Below, in pieces: positions 23,801 to 38,800 of a DNA stretch of 64,000 nt. The notes under the pieces are model-generated. The model made no database searches and had not been told where the DNA came from. It saw nothing but the letters and a program-made list of their open reading frames with translations. A program made the position numbers and the translations under genes. Origin of the DNA: Ottelia alismoides (taxonomy: Eukaryota > Streptophyta > Magnoliopsida > Alismatales > Hydrocharitaceae); the NCBI GenBank assembly GCA_037367405.1, contig JAZKJV010008870.1, positions 248,001 through 312,000 on the forward strand, read 5' to 3'. How positions within the stretch are numbered: the first letter of the stretch is position 1; every line of letters starts with the position of its first letter.

Positions 23801-26800
23801 AATACTGTTTGTCTTTGAATTCCAGCTTTTAGAGATGAAACTCCTACATGGCTTTACATGCTTTCTTACTCATGTGAAACTCAGAGTTTCTTCAAATCCC
23901 AACTAATGGTTGATCTACTTCTGAGAGGTTTGGATCCTCCATATAAGTCTGCTCAATCACAAATGATTATTTCACACAGGATTCCTTCAATGGAATTATG
24001 GAAGCAACTTATAACAATTTGAGCAGACTCACTCTCTCTTCCTACATTAGCAAATTAAAACCACCTCTGCTATAGTCGCTTCATCAGAAAGAGGATGCAA
24101 TCCCTTTGTTAGAGGCCATGGTCGTTGTCCTGACACACCTAAGCACATCCAAACCCAGTACATTTTCTGTAGCCGTATTGGTCAACTAATGACTGTGGTT
24201 AGGGAAAGCACTTTAAACCTCCAGTTGGCCATCATGATGACCCGCTTCCACCATCTCCAAGTAGAGTATGAGGATTTGATTTAGAGGCTTGACCAGCATG
24301 TACTGATATCTCAGCAGGCCCCCTCCATTTCAAGGGCATTACACAGAAATACAGACACAGCATCCTTTGCCAATCTTCAAGTATACCTTTAAAATGCTTT
24401 GCATGCAATGATATATCGAATCCATCTGAGTGACTAGTAGTTTTCGGTGCACCATAACACATTTGCGGCAAGCCGGCAACAAAAACTAATCTTCTTCCCT
24501 ATATGATATTCCACCAGGATGCTCCAATATGGGAAGTAGATGAGATTTAGTCACAAATTAATGTTCAGAAAGATGGTCAAATTACACCACATTTTTGTCC
24601 CAAAAATATTCTTTTAGCTCTTAGGTTTCCTATAAAAATATATTCTCTTAGCTCTTAAGTTTCCTTTAAGTTTACTCTCTGTTTGAAGAACCACTAGAAA
24701 ACTTAATTGCCTAGCCATTTTTAATTGTCTTAGTTTCAAGATATGATGATAGATTGCATCTGCTCGTGAAGAAGATGGTGTAAACCACATGATGCAATCT
24801 CCCTTTGCCAGTCATGTGTCCACTTTGACGAGGCGTTCATATCCACACGCATGATCGTCACCTTCCAATACTAAAAATAGAGAAGAACCCGACCACGTAT
24901 TGTTGCCCCGGCCTCTTTTTAGCGTGAAGCATGTCAGCTCGGAACACATTATAGGAACTCATTGCCTAGATGTCATGATAGTGCTGCTAAGTTCTTCTGA
25001 ACTTATACATTTAAATGTTTGAAGACCAACCAATTGCGCTCTGAAACACTTTGAGCATAGATTTTATCAAAACCGAAGTTGGCACTATTATGAAAAATTT
25101 CTCAATGGAAATGAAGGATACTTTGGTCTTCATGCTGGATATATCCATCTTAATAATGCTTATACACTCCTTTTTAATTAAGCATGAAATCATCCACCAA
25201 AATCGTGTACATCCCAATAAATGTGTGTAGCTGATTGGAAACATCAACATATCTTCGACATAGCTAGAACTGTGTGTGTTCAAAGTGTTACCATGCTTAA
25301 TTTCTAGGGAGATGAATGCTTACTTACCTAATGATAGCATGCCCTCCACTATTCTGGAAGAGAGAACTCCATATTATATGATCTTCCCTGACAAAGCTTA
25401 ATTCCATATCGAACCGAAGGCTTTGTCCTTTGTTCACATTCATTCAATCGATCATGATAAGTTTGCACCTAGTGTTGTAAAGTGTGCTTTGTTGGATATT
25501 CTAGAATTTAGAAGGGAAACATGTGCTATGATCATGTCAACAGATAGTAATATGTAAGTGTATTTTAGTTTCTCTGAATCTGTACCTTATTATTCCACAT
25601 CTGGCTCTCATATGAGATTGCTTACCTTCTTACATGGTCACGATCTAGTGGTGATTAAACCCTCACTGAACCTTATAGGTTGGCATGTTCCCATCAGATT
25701 ACACCCCCTATTGTCACGCATGCACCTAACCTCAATATATGTGAAAATAAAAATGTTGATGAATTAGCATTGGAGAACCATGTGCCCACAATGTGCAGAT
25801 TGTTGTGAACAATATCATAACATTTTCAGCTTCATTCTAATCTCTCGATAGCACTTTGAAGAAGGAAATGGACATGCACGTTACACCATATTTCCAATTG
25901 TATTCCTATAGGAAGATTATCTTCAAGATACAAGATGTTTCTGTTGGGAAAAATAAGAGATTTGTTTATTCCATACGCCCTACGCTCTCTTATGTAGGAG
26001 AGTAGCCTATGGTAAATTACATCAAGAGTCCAGAAGAATATAGAAAAATATGAAACGGTACAACTAACATAACATATATCTCTACACTCCCTCTCAGGAT
26101 GGAGCATAGATGTCGATCATGCTCAGCTTGGACGAGCACTCTGGAATGGCCCTCTAAGTAATGCCTTGGTAAAGATATCTACAGTTTAGTCCCCTTAGCT
26201 AACATGAGATATAGAAATAAAACCCTTCTGAATCATATATCGTATAAAGTGACAATCAACCTCAATGTGCTTGGTCCGTTCACGAAATGCTGGATTATTG
26301 GCAATAAATATAGCAGCTTGATTGTCGCATTCCAGAGCCATAGGAAGTGGGACTTCTATATATAGATCTATAAGAACAGCTTTCACCCACATCATTTCTG
26401 TACTAACCTGAGCCATAGCCCTATATTCAGACTCAACACTGGATCTGGCTACAACAGTTTGCTTCTTGCTTCTCCATGAGACAAGAGAGTTTCCAACATA
26501 TACAGCAAATCCAGTGGTGGACTTCCTATCCTTGGGACCACCTGCGTAATCTGCATCTGCACACGTGAAATAGTAATCTCCTTGTCTTTCTTGAACAACA
26601 AACCTACACCTGGAGATGATTTAAGGTACCTGAGTATCATATGTATAGCATCCATATGTACCTGATGTGGTTGCTCCATGAACTGGCTCACCCAACTAAC
26701 AGCAAAAGAAATATTGGATCTGGTAATGGTAACATAAAGAAGTTTTCCCACCAGTTCTCTGTATCTTCTCCTATCCACCTCATCAGTGCCATCATCATAT

Positions 26801-29800
26801 AATTTCATGCTCGGATCCATAGGTGTAGTGGTCGGTCGACATCCAAGCATTCATGTTTCACTCAGTAGGTCAGTAACATATTTTCTCTGGGTCATTACAA
26901 GTCCATGTGGATTTCTGGCGAACTCCAGTCCCAGAAAATATCTAAGGACTCCAAGACCCTTGATGACAAATTCACGACCCAACATTTCTTTCGCCCTCTG
27001 AATTCCTTGTCCATCATCACCTGTAATTAGAATATCATCTACATACACCATAATTGCAATAATTCCTCTGGATGTTTTCTGTATAAACAAGGAATGATCT
27101 GCATTGGAACGTATGTACCCATGTTTTTCAAACAAGTCCGAGAGCTTTTGGAACTAAGCTCTAGGGATCTGCTTAAGGCCATAGATGGCCTTATGAAGTG
27201 TACACACCTTGTAACACTCCCCGTCAACAGCAAAACCAGGAGGTTGTTGCATGTAGACTTCTTCCTGCAAGTCACCATATAAAAAAGCATTCTTAACATC
27301 TAATTGGAATAATGGTCAATCACGAGTAACCGCAACAGAAAGAAGGATCCGTAAGGTGGAATGGCGAGCAACCGGCGACAACGTATCAAGATAATCCACT
27401 CCATATGTCAGTGTAAACCCACGAGCAACCAAGCGTGCTTTGTATCTGTCAATGCTGCCATCTGCATTTTGCTTAACCGTGAATACCCACTTACAGCTCA
27501 TTGTAGACACACCGGTAGGTGCAGGGACAAGGCTCCCGGTACCTCTTGATTGAAGAGCAGATCTCTTCTTCCGTAGCTAAACGCCATCTATTGTCCTTCA
27601 ATGCATCTTGGTAATTCCGTAGAATATCCACAGCAGATAAAGCAATAGCAAAGCTCCTGAATTCACCAGATAAACGATCAAAAGAAACCGTGGATGGTAT
27701 AGGATATGACACGCAGCTACGCTTATGTTTCCGAAGTGCAATAGGTAGATCCAAATCACTTGCATCCTCATATGTCCTTTGTAACACAGCCTGCTCAGGT
27801 AAATCATTAGATCCATCATTATTGATTATATTCTCAAAACATACATCAGGCGAGCTAGATGATGAGCGGTGACCATGAGCAGAAGCAGGCCGACGGGTAT
27901 AGTGGAGTTGCAATGGGGGAACCGGAATTGTAACATGAGGTGTAGGTGATGTAGGTAGTGGTGGAGGTGGTGATGGTGGTGGCATGTATATGGCTTCATC
28001 AATGTCTGAGGATACCAACTGATCACCTGTAGGAGAGAAGTACGTAACAGACTCAAAGAAGATAACATCAGCACTAGCAAAGTATTTCCTGCGCAATGGA
28101 TCATAACACCTGTACCCTTTTTGTGTCCTGGAGTACCCGACGAAAACATACTTGACAACCCTAGGAGAGAGCTCGTCAATACCTGGAGACAACCGGTGGA
28201 CAAAGGCAACCGAGCCAAACACACGTGGAGTAAGAGAGAACAATTCTTTTTCAGGGAAAACTAGGGAGAAAAGAATCTTCTCACCTAAGACAGACGACGG
28301 CATGCGATTAATAAGATAACATGTCGTTAGGACAACATTACCCTAGAAAGAATGAGGAGCATGACTCTGTATGAGAAGCGACCTGGTGACATCAAGTAAA
28401 TGACGATGTTTCCTTTCTGCAACTCCATTTTGTTAGGAAGTATAGGCACAGGATGTTTGGTGGATAATCCCTTATGTTGAAAAATAATTCAAGAGAGTAT
28501 GAGTACAAAATTCCAATGCATTATCACTTCTCACAATCTTTACAGATGCAGAAAAGACATTACGAACTTCATTTATGAAATTTATGATAATATTACCAGC
28601 TTCAAATTTTTTTCTTTAATAAAAACATCCAAGATACACGAGAAAAATCATCCACAATGACGATATAAAACACGTGTCCCTGATGATCAGGAACACGACT
28701 AGGACCCCAGATATCAACGTGAAACAACTCAAACTTGGAGGTACTACTCCGACTCTGATGACTGGAAAAGGTAGACCGATGATGCTTTCCCAACTGGCAA
28801 GCCACACGTTGGATGGACGTGTGAGGTGAAACCTGAGGTAAAACACGACACAATTTCTGAAGCGGTAGATGGCCATAGCGCAAGTGCCACATGAATGGAG
28901 AGACATATCCAGCAGGAAGAGATGAGATTCCGACATATGGGGTCTGACTGAGACGATATAGGCCACCCTTCTCATAGCAACGCCCAATCACGTTGTCCGT
29001 AAGAATGTCCTGAAAAATGAGAGAAGATGGATCAAAAATTGCTCTGCAATGTAAATCCTTTATAATTTGGCTAATGGATAACAAATTCATAGAGAAATCA
29101 AGTACGTGCAGCACATTCTTGAGGTGCATAGATGATGTCAGGATAATCTCCCCCTGATCAGTAATCGGGAAGTGCGTCCCATTAGCAATAATTACAGTAC
29201 GGCCTGAAGGAACCTGTCGGTAGGATGTAAGTAGACCTTGGTCACCACACAGATGATGTGTGATACCATAGTCCATAATCCACTCTAAAGAGTTAGATCC
29301 ACTACTGGTAGTGAATGCATAAGTACTACCTGAGGTACTGGTGGATGCAGAAGCAGCAACGTCAGAATGACTCTCAGAGGCAGGCGTTGATGCAACTGGA
29401 CCGGATGAACGAATAATACCCCTCAGACGAGCTACAAGATCATCAAATCGCTGATCCAAAGAGGAAGCAAAGGAGGTTCAATATGTTCAGCTACTCGTGC
29501 AGAAGCAGGAAATCCATTTTTGGAATAACATGTGTCCTCGGTATGTCCAGAACGGTGGCAGAAGGTGCATTATGGCCGAACTCGACCTCCTCTGCCTCGA
29601 GGTCCACGACCACAAAATTGATGATGGCCCCCACGACCTCGAGATGCTGCCATAGCTGAGGCGGTCTGATTGGCAGTAGATGAAGGAACAGTACTCAGTC
29701 TGTGAAATGCTTCCTCCATCGAAGGAATAGTGGAATCTACCAAGATCTGGGAACGTGCTGCCTCGTATTCTGGATCAAGGGTTGCCAGGAATCACCAACC

Positions 29801-32800
29801 ATAGTGGCATTCTGGTAGGTCTTCTGTTGCTCAGGAGTGATTGTGAGAGGCATGAAGCAATAAAGCTTCTCAAACATTCCACGTAAAGACGTGTATAATG
29901 AGTGTAGAGGTCGGACATTCTGCTTGATTGTAAAGATGTCATGCTGGAGTTGCAGAATCTTCGTCAATTCTTTGCCTGTGAATAGGTAGCAGCCAGAACA
30001 TCCCACATTGCTTTTACAGTGGGTTGATAGAGAATATTATTTGTAATCTCAATTGTTAATGTTCCTGATAACCAAACCTTGGCATATGCATCATCTGCCT
30101 CCCATGAGGCATTGACCAGTCTTCTCAGTAGGCTCTTCCTCAGTAAGAATATGCTTTTACCGGTCGACTTCATCATACTCATGAACTGCCTTACCCACAG
30201 TTCGTAATTTGACCCGTCAATCTTCACAATAGGCACGGGACCTCTGAAGACGCATGTAGATGGGATATCTGCCTTGCTTTCTGACATGATGATTGTTAGA
30301 AAATAAACATGCGGAAGCAAACATGGAAAAAGATGAAGAAACAATAAGACAACGGGATTTAACGTGGAACCCTACTCCGTGAGGAGCGGGATGAAACCAC
30401 GGGAGAAGCCCTCAAAGGGGCGTGTTATGCATTGCACTTTATCAATAAATACAGGAGGTCTGGGGCTCCTTATATAGCCTCTCCAGAGCCTCCAAGTCTC
30501 ACCACTGGACAATGTGGGACTAAACATATGGATGGGGTAAATGGATCTTCTTCAGGATCCATTTACCCTGCTACAACTTATGACGCATACAACGAATACT
30601 CCAACACTCCCCCTCAAGCTGGAGCATGCAATGCTCAGCTTGGACAAACAGAAATAAAATCAACTCAACAGTACAGGACACTACGGACAATATCAACCCA
30701 ACGTGCACAACTGTTGTTGTTGAGGACGTTGCTTCTCATGCCGTGCAGGTGAGCAGGACGAACAGGCTGGAGTGTGGGTCTACTGAATCTCCTCGTTGGA
30801 GAGCATGTGCTCTGAACTGCGCCTGTCAGAGTCACTGCAACCAAACTGAGTCTCCATATCGTAGTACTCTGGCCCGCCACAACATGTGGTCAACTGCTCC
30901 ATCTCTGAAAAAGGACCTAACTGAAAAGGAGTCGTGGCTGTGCAATCCTCGTCGGAGTCCACGGTCGGTGGAGAATGGAGTCTGAAATAAGTCTCCTCAT
31001 CGAGAACAGGGTCTCTCCCATCTGGCACAGAGAATGGTACACTACTCTGGTGTCCCTATGATACCACATGAAAACTCTGGCCCAAACACAAGAAGAAAGA
31101 TGGGGACCGCTACAAAATATGGCATACACGTGCTCATCTGAAAATGACCGCAAACATATGCATATCTGAAAATGAGTCTCTCTCTGGAGAACTTGAAAAC
31201 TGGGCCTCTCAAACAAGGAGTGCCTCGAACCTGGACTCTGACCAATCTATCGAGTCTGAACAACTGCGCATCAAACAGGGACTCGGAATCTGAACATCGA
31301 GTCTGAAATTGCGCATGGAAAATCTTCATTTGAAAATTGTAGAGTCTGAAATCTGACTGGTCTGGAATATCTACATCTGAATCTGGATCATGGAACAGAT
31401 CTGTGACTCTACATATACTCCCCCTTTCTCCCATACTAGTCGGAAAACATGGACGTCGATAAGTTGGGAGAAGACAAAATAATAGGGAAAAACATGTGCA
31501 TAGTCAAAATTTTCTCTCTTTTTTTAATAAGCTGTCATTTTTTTTACATTTTTTTAAGTCGTTTCAACCATTTTTTTATACGGCTTTTCCTCTTTTTTGC
31601 ATTTTGCGTACGGCTTTTTCTTGTACGCGCCCTTTTTTTGAGACATTTTTTTTAACTTGAATCTCGGCCCAAAGCAGGCCCAATATCACAGGCTCCCCCT
31701 TTTTTATTACATAACTCATGGTCTCTCCCCTTCTTTTTTTCGAAAGAGCCCCTCTCCCCTTTTTTAAAAAAATATGCAAACTCTCCTTTTTTATTTAACA
31801 GGTTGCCGGCCCCCTAGGGTTCCTTGGAGAAGACGTGCGCCCTTAGGGTTCCCCATCGTGGAACCCTTTGGAATGCCGCTGCCGGGGGGGGTCCTCGCGC
31901 CTGGGGAGGATGCGCGTGGAGATGGCGGCTTTCACGTCACCTTCCAAATCGTGAGGGAAGGGGCTTTGCGCTGAAGACTCGCGTGCTGCACCTGGACAGA
32001 TCGCCACAGGAGTCAAGCGGCTAGGAGAAGCCTGGGGTTGAGTTGCCGCCTGGAGGGTTGCGAGCCCTAGCGCAACGCAAGGTGGCGCTTGATGCGTCTG
32101 ATACCAGTGCAGCATTGGATACGAAGGAGTGCGACACCGGATCATCCGTGCATCGTCAGAAGTTTTGATTTGCGCCGTTCAAAAAAAATTGTTTCGTTGC
32201 TGCTAGTGCACTGATCTGAAGGTTGGAGGCCAGGGAGTCGCCGATCAGCATTGGAAGGATGTCCCGAGAGGTCTGGAGACTGCCAAGACGAAGGGGGGGA
32301 TCTTCGCGCGATGGGAAGGAGATGTGGCAAGCCTCGCTTTGTGGGCTGATCGGAATCTTGAACCATGATGAAGCCTGGGCGCAAAGGCTGCCTGGAGGTG
32401 CACAGAGATGCCTTGCGCGGTGGGTTCGTTGTCGTCTATGGGGTTTGCCATCTCCTCGAAGTCGTTGAGGCTTTGTGTGTCGTGGATTGGAGGACAAATC
32501 CTCAACGGATCTGGCAAGAGCACAGGATCTTCACAAATTCTCCAGAACACCTCAACTTGTAATATTAGGGTTTTAACAAAACCCTAGAACATGAACAAAT
32601 ATGAATACAATAATCTTCAAGAATTAACAATCGAATCTCGGAAACAAAAAACATAAAAATAATCCGCAAGAATCAAACCCGCTCTAATACCATGTTAGAA
32701 AATAAACATGCGGAAGCAAACATGGAAAAAGATGAAGAAACAATAAGATAACAGGATTTAACGTGGAACCCTACTCCGTGAGGAGCGGGATGAAACCATG

Positions 32801-35800
32801 GGAGAAGCCCTCAAAGGGGCGTGTTATGCATTGCACTTTCTCAATGGATACAAGAGGTTTGGGGCTCCTTATATAGCCTCTCCAGAGCCTCCAAGTCTCA
32901 CCACTGGACAATGTGGGACTAAACATATGGATGAGGTAAAAGGATCTTCTCCAGGATCCATTTACCCTGCTACAACTTATGACGCATACAACGAATACTC
33001 CAATAATGATAATAGAAGATTAGGGTTGTAGACTGAAGATATGATTGTCTACACTGACATTCACGGGTTCAGTTGCATGTGTAGACTCAAGCAACCAAAC
33101 CCATTAACGTGGAGACGCGGGCGAAAGTCTCCTCTATAACGAAGGTACCCTAGGGTTGGCCGAACCCTGGGATGTGGGACTGCGCACAAGACCTAAGAGG
33201 ACGGCGTGTAACGGCGAACGGAGGGTCGAGGTGCGCTGGAGGAGCACAAGGAGCGGAGAAGCGCGCGGAGGGATACCGCAAGCGCGCTGGAGGAGCGCAC
33301 GGCGCTGGAGGAGCGTGCAGGACCGGACGCCGCAAGCGCGCGGGACCGAGGGTACGGGATCAGGACCGGGACCGGGGGCCGAGGACCTGGGCGGCACGAG
33401 CGCGGGGCCGAGGGCCTGGGCGGCGGCGCGCGGAGGGCTTGAAGGTGGGGGCTAGGGTTAGGGTTTGGTTTGAAAACTCCAGTCTAAGATCGTCGCTCTG
33501 ATACCATGTTGGGAAAAATAAGAGACTTGTTTATTCCATACGCCCAAGGCTCTCTTATATAGGAGAGTATCCTATGGGTAAATTAACATCAAGAGTCCAG
33601 AAGAATATAGAAAAATATGAAACAGTACAACTAACATAACATATATCTCTACAGTTTCTAATAAGTATTTCAATTACCATAGTCCCTAATGGAATGCAAC
33701 CAACATACATGAAAAGAAGATGGCTCTGTTATTTTACGGTGCATGGACCTTAGTTGAAGTTGAAATCCCAAGGATGCCACTACCGGTGGCAGTAGGTGGG
33801 TCTTTACTGTTAAAGTATTTGGATGTGTGTCATATGAGTTGTAGGAGGGTAAATGGATATAGGAGAAGATCCATTTACCCCATCCACATGTTTAGTCCCA
33901 CATCTACCAGTGGTGGGACATGGAGGCTCTGTGGAGGCTATATAAGGAGTCTCAGACCTCCCGCATCCATTGAGAAAAAGCAACGAAGCATACACCCCTT
34001 TGAGGGCTTTTCCCGTGGTTTCATCCCGCTCCTCACGGAGTAGGGTTCCACGTTAAATCCTGTTGTTCTTCGTTGTCGTTTATCTTTTTCCATGTTACTC
34101 TTCCGCATGTTTATTTTATAACATTTACCAATTACCACCAACAACCTTCCAAACGGTTGTGGAAAGATGTAAGAGCTGACGAGTTGGTAAGGATTACACT
34201 CAAATGTTTGAAATTGTATACCTGGACACTGTCTCTCCAGTTGCCCACCGTCCAATGATGTGTAGATTGATTTCTATGCACACACAGTTAATCATGGTCA
34301 CTTCACAACTAGACATAAAGATGCATTATTATATGGATCTGCATGAAGAGATTTATATGCAATAACCTCAAGGACTTTAAACCAAGGGGGCATCACATTG
34401 TGTGTAGGCTCCATAAAGTTTATCTACAATCTGAAACAAAGTCTCAGAACTTGGTTTCAAATATAATAAGATATTGTATCCAACATTAATTTTAGTCGAT
34501 CCTAAACATATCACTATCTTTTTGTCCAGAAAATAGAAAAGAAAAAAATTACGATATTGGCATATGTACTTATGCAGATGATATCATCTTAAGCGATGAT
34601 GACCCTGATAACATATCATATACCAAATTTTTTTTGACGCTCAAAAAAGGGGGATACACTCAATGGTGTTCGCCCCAATGTATTTAAAAAGAAAAGTAAA
34701 AAGTATTTACAGGAGAAAAGAAAAGCAGAGGCCCAAAACTACATCCCGGGCGGCATCCAAGAAGAGATACCCCCCGCCGTATACAATTCGCGCTACCCAG
34801 AAGACTAATCAACAACAAAGCGCGTTGCCAAAATATATATATTCTCCCTGTAGAACCGCTGCCTAGCAAATAAGGCTTCGTTCCTTCCCAACCAAATACT
34901 CCACAAGCGTGCAATCGGGTCCAGCAATTCCCTCCTAGGCCTGCCCCTGGAATTCACCAAGCTCTCGCAAAAAGAAGCAAAGGTCGAGATATTGATCCAG
35001 CCCAAGTCTTCCCAAAGAGCACGAACACGACCACATTCGAAGAAGAGGTGCTCGATGGTTTCCCTCTCCGTGTCGCAGAGACCACAATTGTGCGTAACAT
35101 TGGGAAACATAATTGCACAATGATCGCGAGTTAAGAGTCTACCTCGTCGCAGCAGCTAGAGGAATATGCCAATGCGCTCAGGAAGCTTGAGTCCCCAAAA
35201 GAATCTACAATCACGCAAAAAAGTAGCGTCATCCCCCACAGTGGGAGTAAGAAGAGCGTGGTATGCCTTCCTGATAGAGAACGTGCCATCCTTCCAAGCC
35301 AAATGGTCACGACCCTCGGTGGGCTTGAAAGCGTCCGCGAGGGTAGCCAACATGGAAATGAAGTCGTCCAAACGCTGATCCGATAAATTATCAGCAATCA
35401 TAGGGCACCAGCAGCCCTCGACCCAGTAGGAGGCCACGGTAGCGTCTTTGTCGTCCACCAAAGCGTACAAACGAGGGTACAAATCCTTGAGAGCACCCCT
35501 CCCCGTCCAATCATCGGTCAAAAAACAAAACGAATTCCCTTCGCCGAGCATAGGTTTAAAGAGTGATCTGTTGCGGTGTAGAGCACATATCACACCACGC
35601 CAAAAAGTAGAAGTTTGAGCGGGGAGTCTCCCCCGAGAAGCCGAGATCATCTCCACCCCCAACGCCTCCCTCAGAATATTCAACATGAAATTTTCCTCCC
35701 GCACCCAAACCCTTGCAGCCCATTTGAGCAAAAGGGCTTCATTCACCACGTCTACACGCCTCACACCCAAGCCCCCTCCCGCTTAGGCCGCGTAACATCA

Positions 35801-38800
35801 GCCCACCCCACCAAATGCACCCCCCCTTCTCCCTTCCCCCGTCCTTCCCCAAAGGAAGCCCCGCATACACTTTTCCAACCTCACTCGAATCCCCTTAGGC
35901 ATACCACGTACAGATAAGAAATAAATTGGGATTGATGATAGCACGGATTTGAGTAAAACCAACCGACCGCCCCTGGACAGAAGAGTCGCGCGCCACCCGG
36001 TCAAGCGAGCCTCCATCTTCTCCACCACCACCTTCCAATCGCGAATCCGGACGCGGCCCACAGTCAAAGGCAAGCCAAGCTAATCAAGTGGGAGCCCACC
36101 AGGGGAAGAGCCCAGCAGCCGGCCACATTCCAAGACCTCCTCGTGCGGCATAGCGAAAGGAACCACCTTGAACTTATTCCCGTTGATGAGAAGGCCCGAA
36201 ACCTCGCTGAAGAGTTGCAGGGTAGTAGCCATACCGGAGACGTCGGAGGTACCACCCTCGATAAAGCAGATAGTATCGTCAGCAAACTGAATAAGTGGAA
36301 CATGAAAGGGCCCAATAGAGCATCCGCGAGTGAGACCCGCCGCAGCCACACCATCAATCATTTGAGGCAATACATCAACGGCCAATACAAATAGAAGTGG
36401 GGCGAGGGGACACCCCTGCCGCACCCCCCTCCTTTGTTAAAAAGATTATCATATACCAAAAATTATCCTGCAAAGCACTTTGTTAAAAAAGAATTAGGAC
36501 AACTTCGCTACTATTTTGGCATTGTAGTTGCTAGAAATGCTTGTGGAGCGATTCTTACACAAAGTATGTTACAGATCTGCAAAAAACTAGAATGTCAGGG
36601 GAAAATCCGGCATCCACTCCTATGGACTCCAATGTGCATCTATATGAAGACTTATCTAGATATAACATGCATGACATGAAAAGTGCCGACTAGGGAAGTT
36701 ATTGTATATTATTATCACTCATTTCAATATTTCTTTTGCAGTCGACCAAGTGAGCTGGTTCGTGACCAATCCATGCTAAATGCATTGTGATGTTGTAATG
36801 ATCTTGAAATGTTTGAAATTTGCCTCAAGAAAAGGTTTTTATTTACATGTCCCAAGTAGATATTCTAGCTTAGTCTGAAGTTGATTATGCATGATGACCT
36901 AATGACATCCTCTTTTTACTGATATTGGTGGTGACTTAGTCACTTAAGAAGCAAAAGCAAGTTGTCGTTGCTTGCCCTAGAGCAGATTTTAAGTAGAGAG
37001 CAATATCCCAAGATACCATTGAACTAATGTGGATACGGACTGACACCTACATGTTCATAGTCCCATGATCATGAGATATAGTATTTTCGATGCTATGTTT
37101 ACTGTAAATAACCTAGCCTTCCATGAAAGTAACAAGCATGTGAAGATAGATTGTCATTACACCGGAGACATGATCCGAAGTCGTACACCAAGACTTGTTG
37201 ATATACTTGTTATCATTATTATTATTTCGCTTATTTTCTATTTCTTTTGTTCTCTTCTTGTAATTTGCCCAATAGATTCCTTTCCTATATAAGAGAACCC
37301 TAGGTCCTCCCATAAATCAAGCTATTCATTTCCCTCAATATGGTATCGGAGCGACGGTCCTAGACCGGATTTCCCGTATCCCACCCTAACCCTACCCGCC
37401 CCACCCACCCCCCTCTCTCCACGCTGCTACGCATCCTCTTTGGACCGTCGCCGCCCTCCCCTCCCCTTCGGCAGCCACCTCAGGCCCTCCAGGCAGCAGC
37501 CTAGGCTGCAGCCCAGGCCCCTCTGGCCCTCCAGGCATCAGTCTAGGCCACAACACAGGCCCCTCCGGTCCTCCAAGACGCAACCTAGGTCGCAGCCTAG
37601 GCCCCTCCGGCCCTCCTCTCCAGGAGGCCACCCAGACTGCAGCCCAGCCCACTGTCAATTGCCATCCCGCATTCCCAAGCCATCTAGGCAAGCGTCCGCA
37701 GCAGCCCCTTCCATCCTCGGTCGCCGATGGCCCTCCCACGTGCCTCTATGCACCTCTGAGGTTCAATCTGTGGTCTGATTTTGACTGGAGAACGTGAATT
37801 CAACCACATAAATCGCATTTTCCGACCCTAGCGAGTGCGAAGATTGAAGAGGATGGTTGTATGAATCTACACGTACAACCAACCCTCCATATGTTCGTAT
37901 AGACTTCTTCACACCGGTCTACTCCCCAGTTGAGTTCCGTCTTTAGCCGTGTTATCATGTCAGAGAACAAGGGTGACATTTTCTCGTCCGACATCTTCAA
38001 GATGGATGGGACCAACTATGAGTTGTGGTCCATGCAGTTTCTCACTCATGTATTGCAGCAATAAGGAGCACATCCTGACAGATCCAGAGCCAACGGATAA
38101 GACTAGAGCAAATGCTTCTTAGAAGCAAGATGATGCATAGGCGCATGTTTGGCTATATGGGACTATCACCACAGAGATAGCCAATGATATCCTGAACCAG
38201 CCCACCGCCAAGGCGATGTGGGACACTTTGGCTTCCACCTATGCTCAAGCGAAGAATGAGACAAAAATTCTTCAGCTACAGTTTGATATCTACAACGCCA
38301 AGCAGAACGGTCGTCCTCTACACGTGAATTACTCTTCACTCCGTGGCATGTTCTAGAAACTTCATAGCTATATGCATATTATGACATCTCTAGACCAGCA
38401 GAAGTCTTATAGGAACTCTACCATGGTTGGGGGTCTCATGGCCGGCCTTGATACAGAGTATGATGCAGCGCGCATACAACTTCTCACTGAGGCTGCCATA
38501 TCTCCCATGGAGGAGAACTATAACCGTCTTAACATGATTATCATGCCTTCTACAGCCTCCACTTCCCCACCCTCTTCTGTTATGGCCGCTTCTCATGGTC
38601 GAGGAGGGTCGAACCAGTCTAGAGGACGCACCCCTCGTGGCAGAGGTGGTGGGCGTATGCGTGCTCCTTGCACCTTCTGTCGTTCACCGAGACATGCAGA
38701 GGATACATGCTACCAAAAGTATGGATATCATGTTTCGGGTTGCGTAGCAAAACATATTGAGCCTTCAGAGACTTCTGCTTCCCAGGCCGATCCTCGCCTG

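Larger units (their letters stand above)
30294..33005 (-). mobile_element. NA-1: non-autonomous hairpin-LTR retrotransposon inside Copia-7
   Basis: Two 313-base LTRs (30294-30606, 32693-33005) enclose about 2.1 kb with a PBS (GGTATTAGAGCGGG, minus, beside 32693) and a polypurine tract (TTGAGGGGGAG, beside 30606). Perfect duplications ATGAT at 30289-30293 and 33006-33010. LTRs differ at about 12 of 313 sites by eye. No gag, protease, integrase or RT motif was found inside, so it must depend on another element's proteins. Confidence 0.9.
25942..33653 (-). mobile_element. Copia-7: full-length minus-strand Ty1/copia with GTTTC duplication
   Basis: 5' LTR 33653-33507, PBS TGGTATCAGAGCG at about 33505, leader, gag, protease, integrase, RT, RNase H, polypurine tract, 3' LTR 26086-25942. 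Perfect 5-base duplications GTTTC at 25937-25941 and 33654-33658. LTRs differ by about six substitutions and two indels in 146 bases by eye (about 4%). NA-1 is inserted just upstream of its gag start codon. Without NA-1 it is about 5.0 kb, normal for copia. Confidence 0.92.

Noticed and set aside
33134..33501. Long plus and minus frames in 33134-33501
   Set aside because: GC-rich Copia-7 leader; arginine/glycine-rich text without domain.
37392..37778. Proline/arginine-rich and glycine-rich frames
   Set aside because: Repeat-rich leader of Copia-8; open in both strands by composition.
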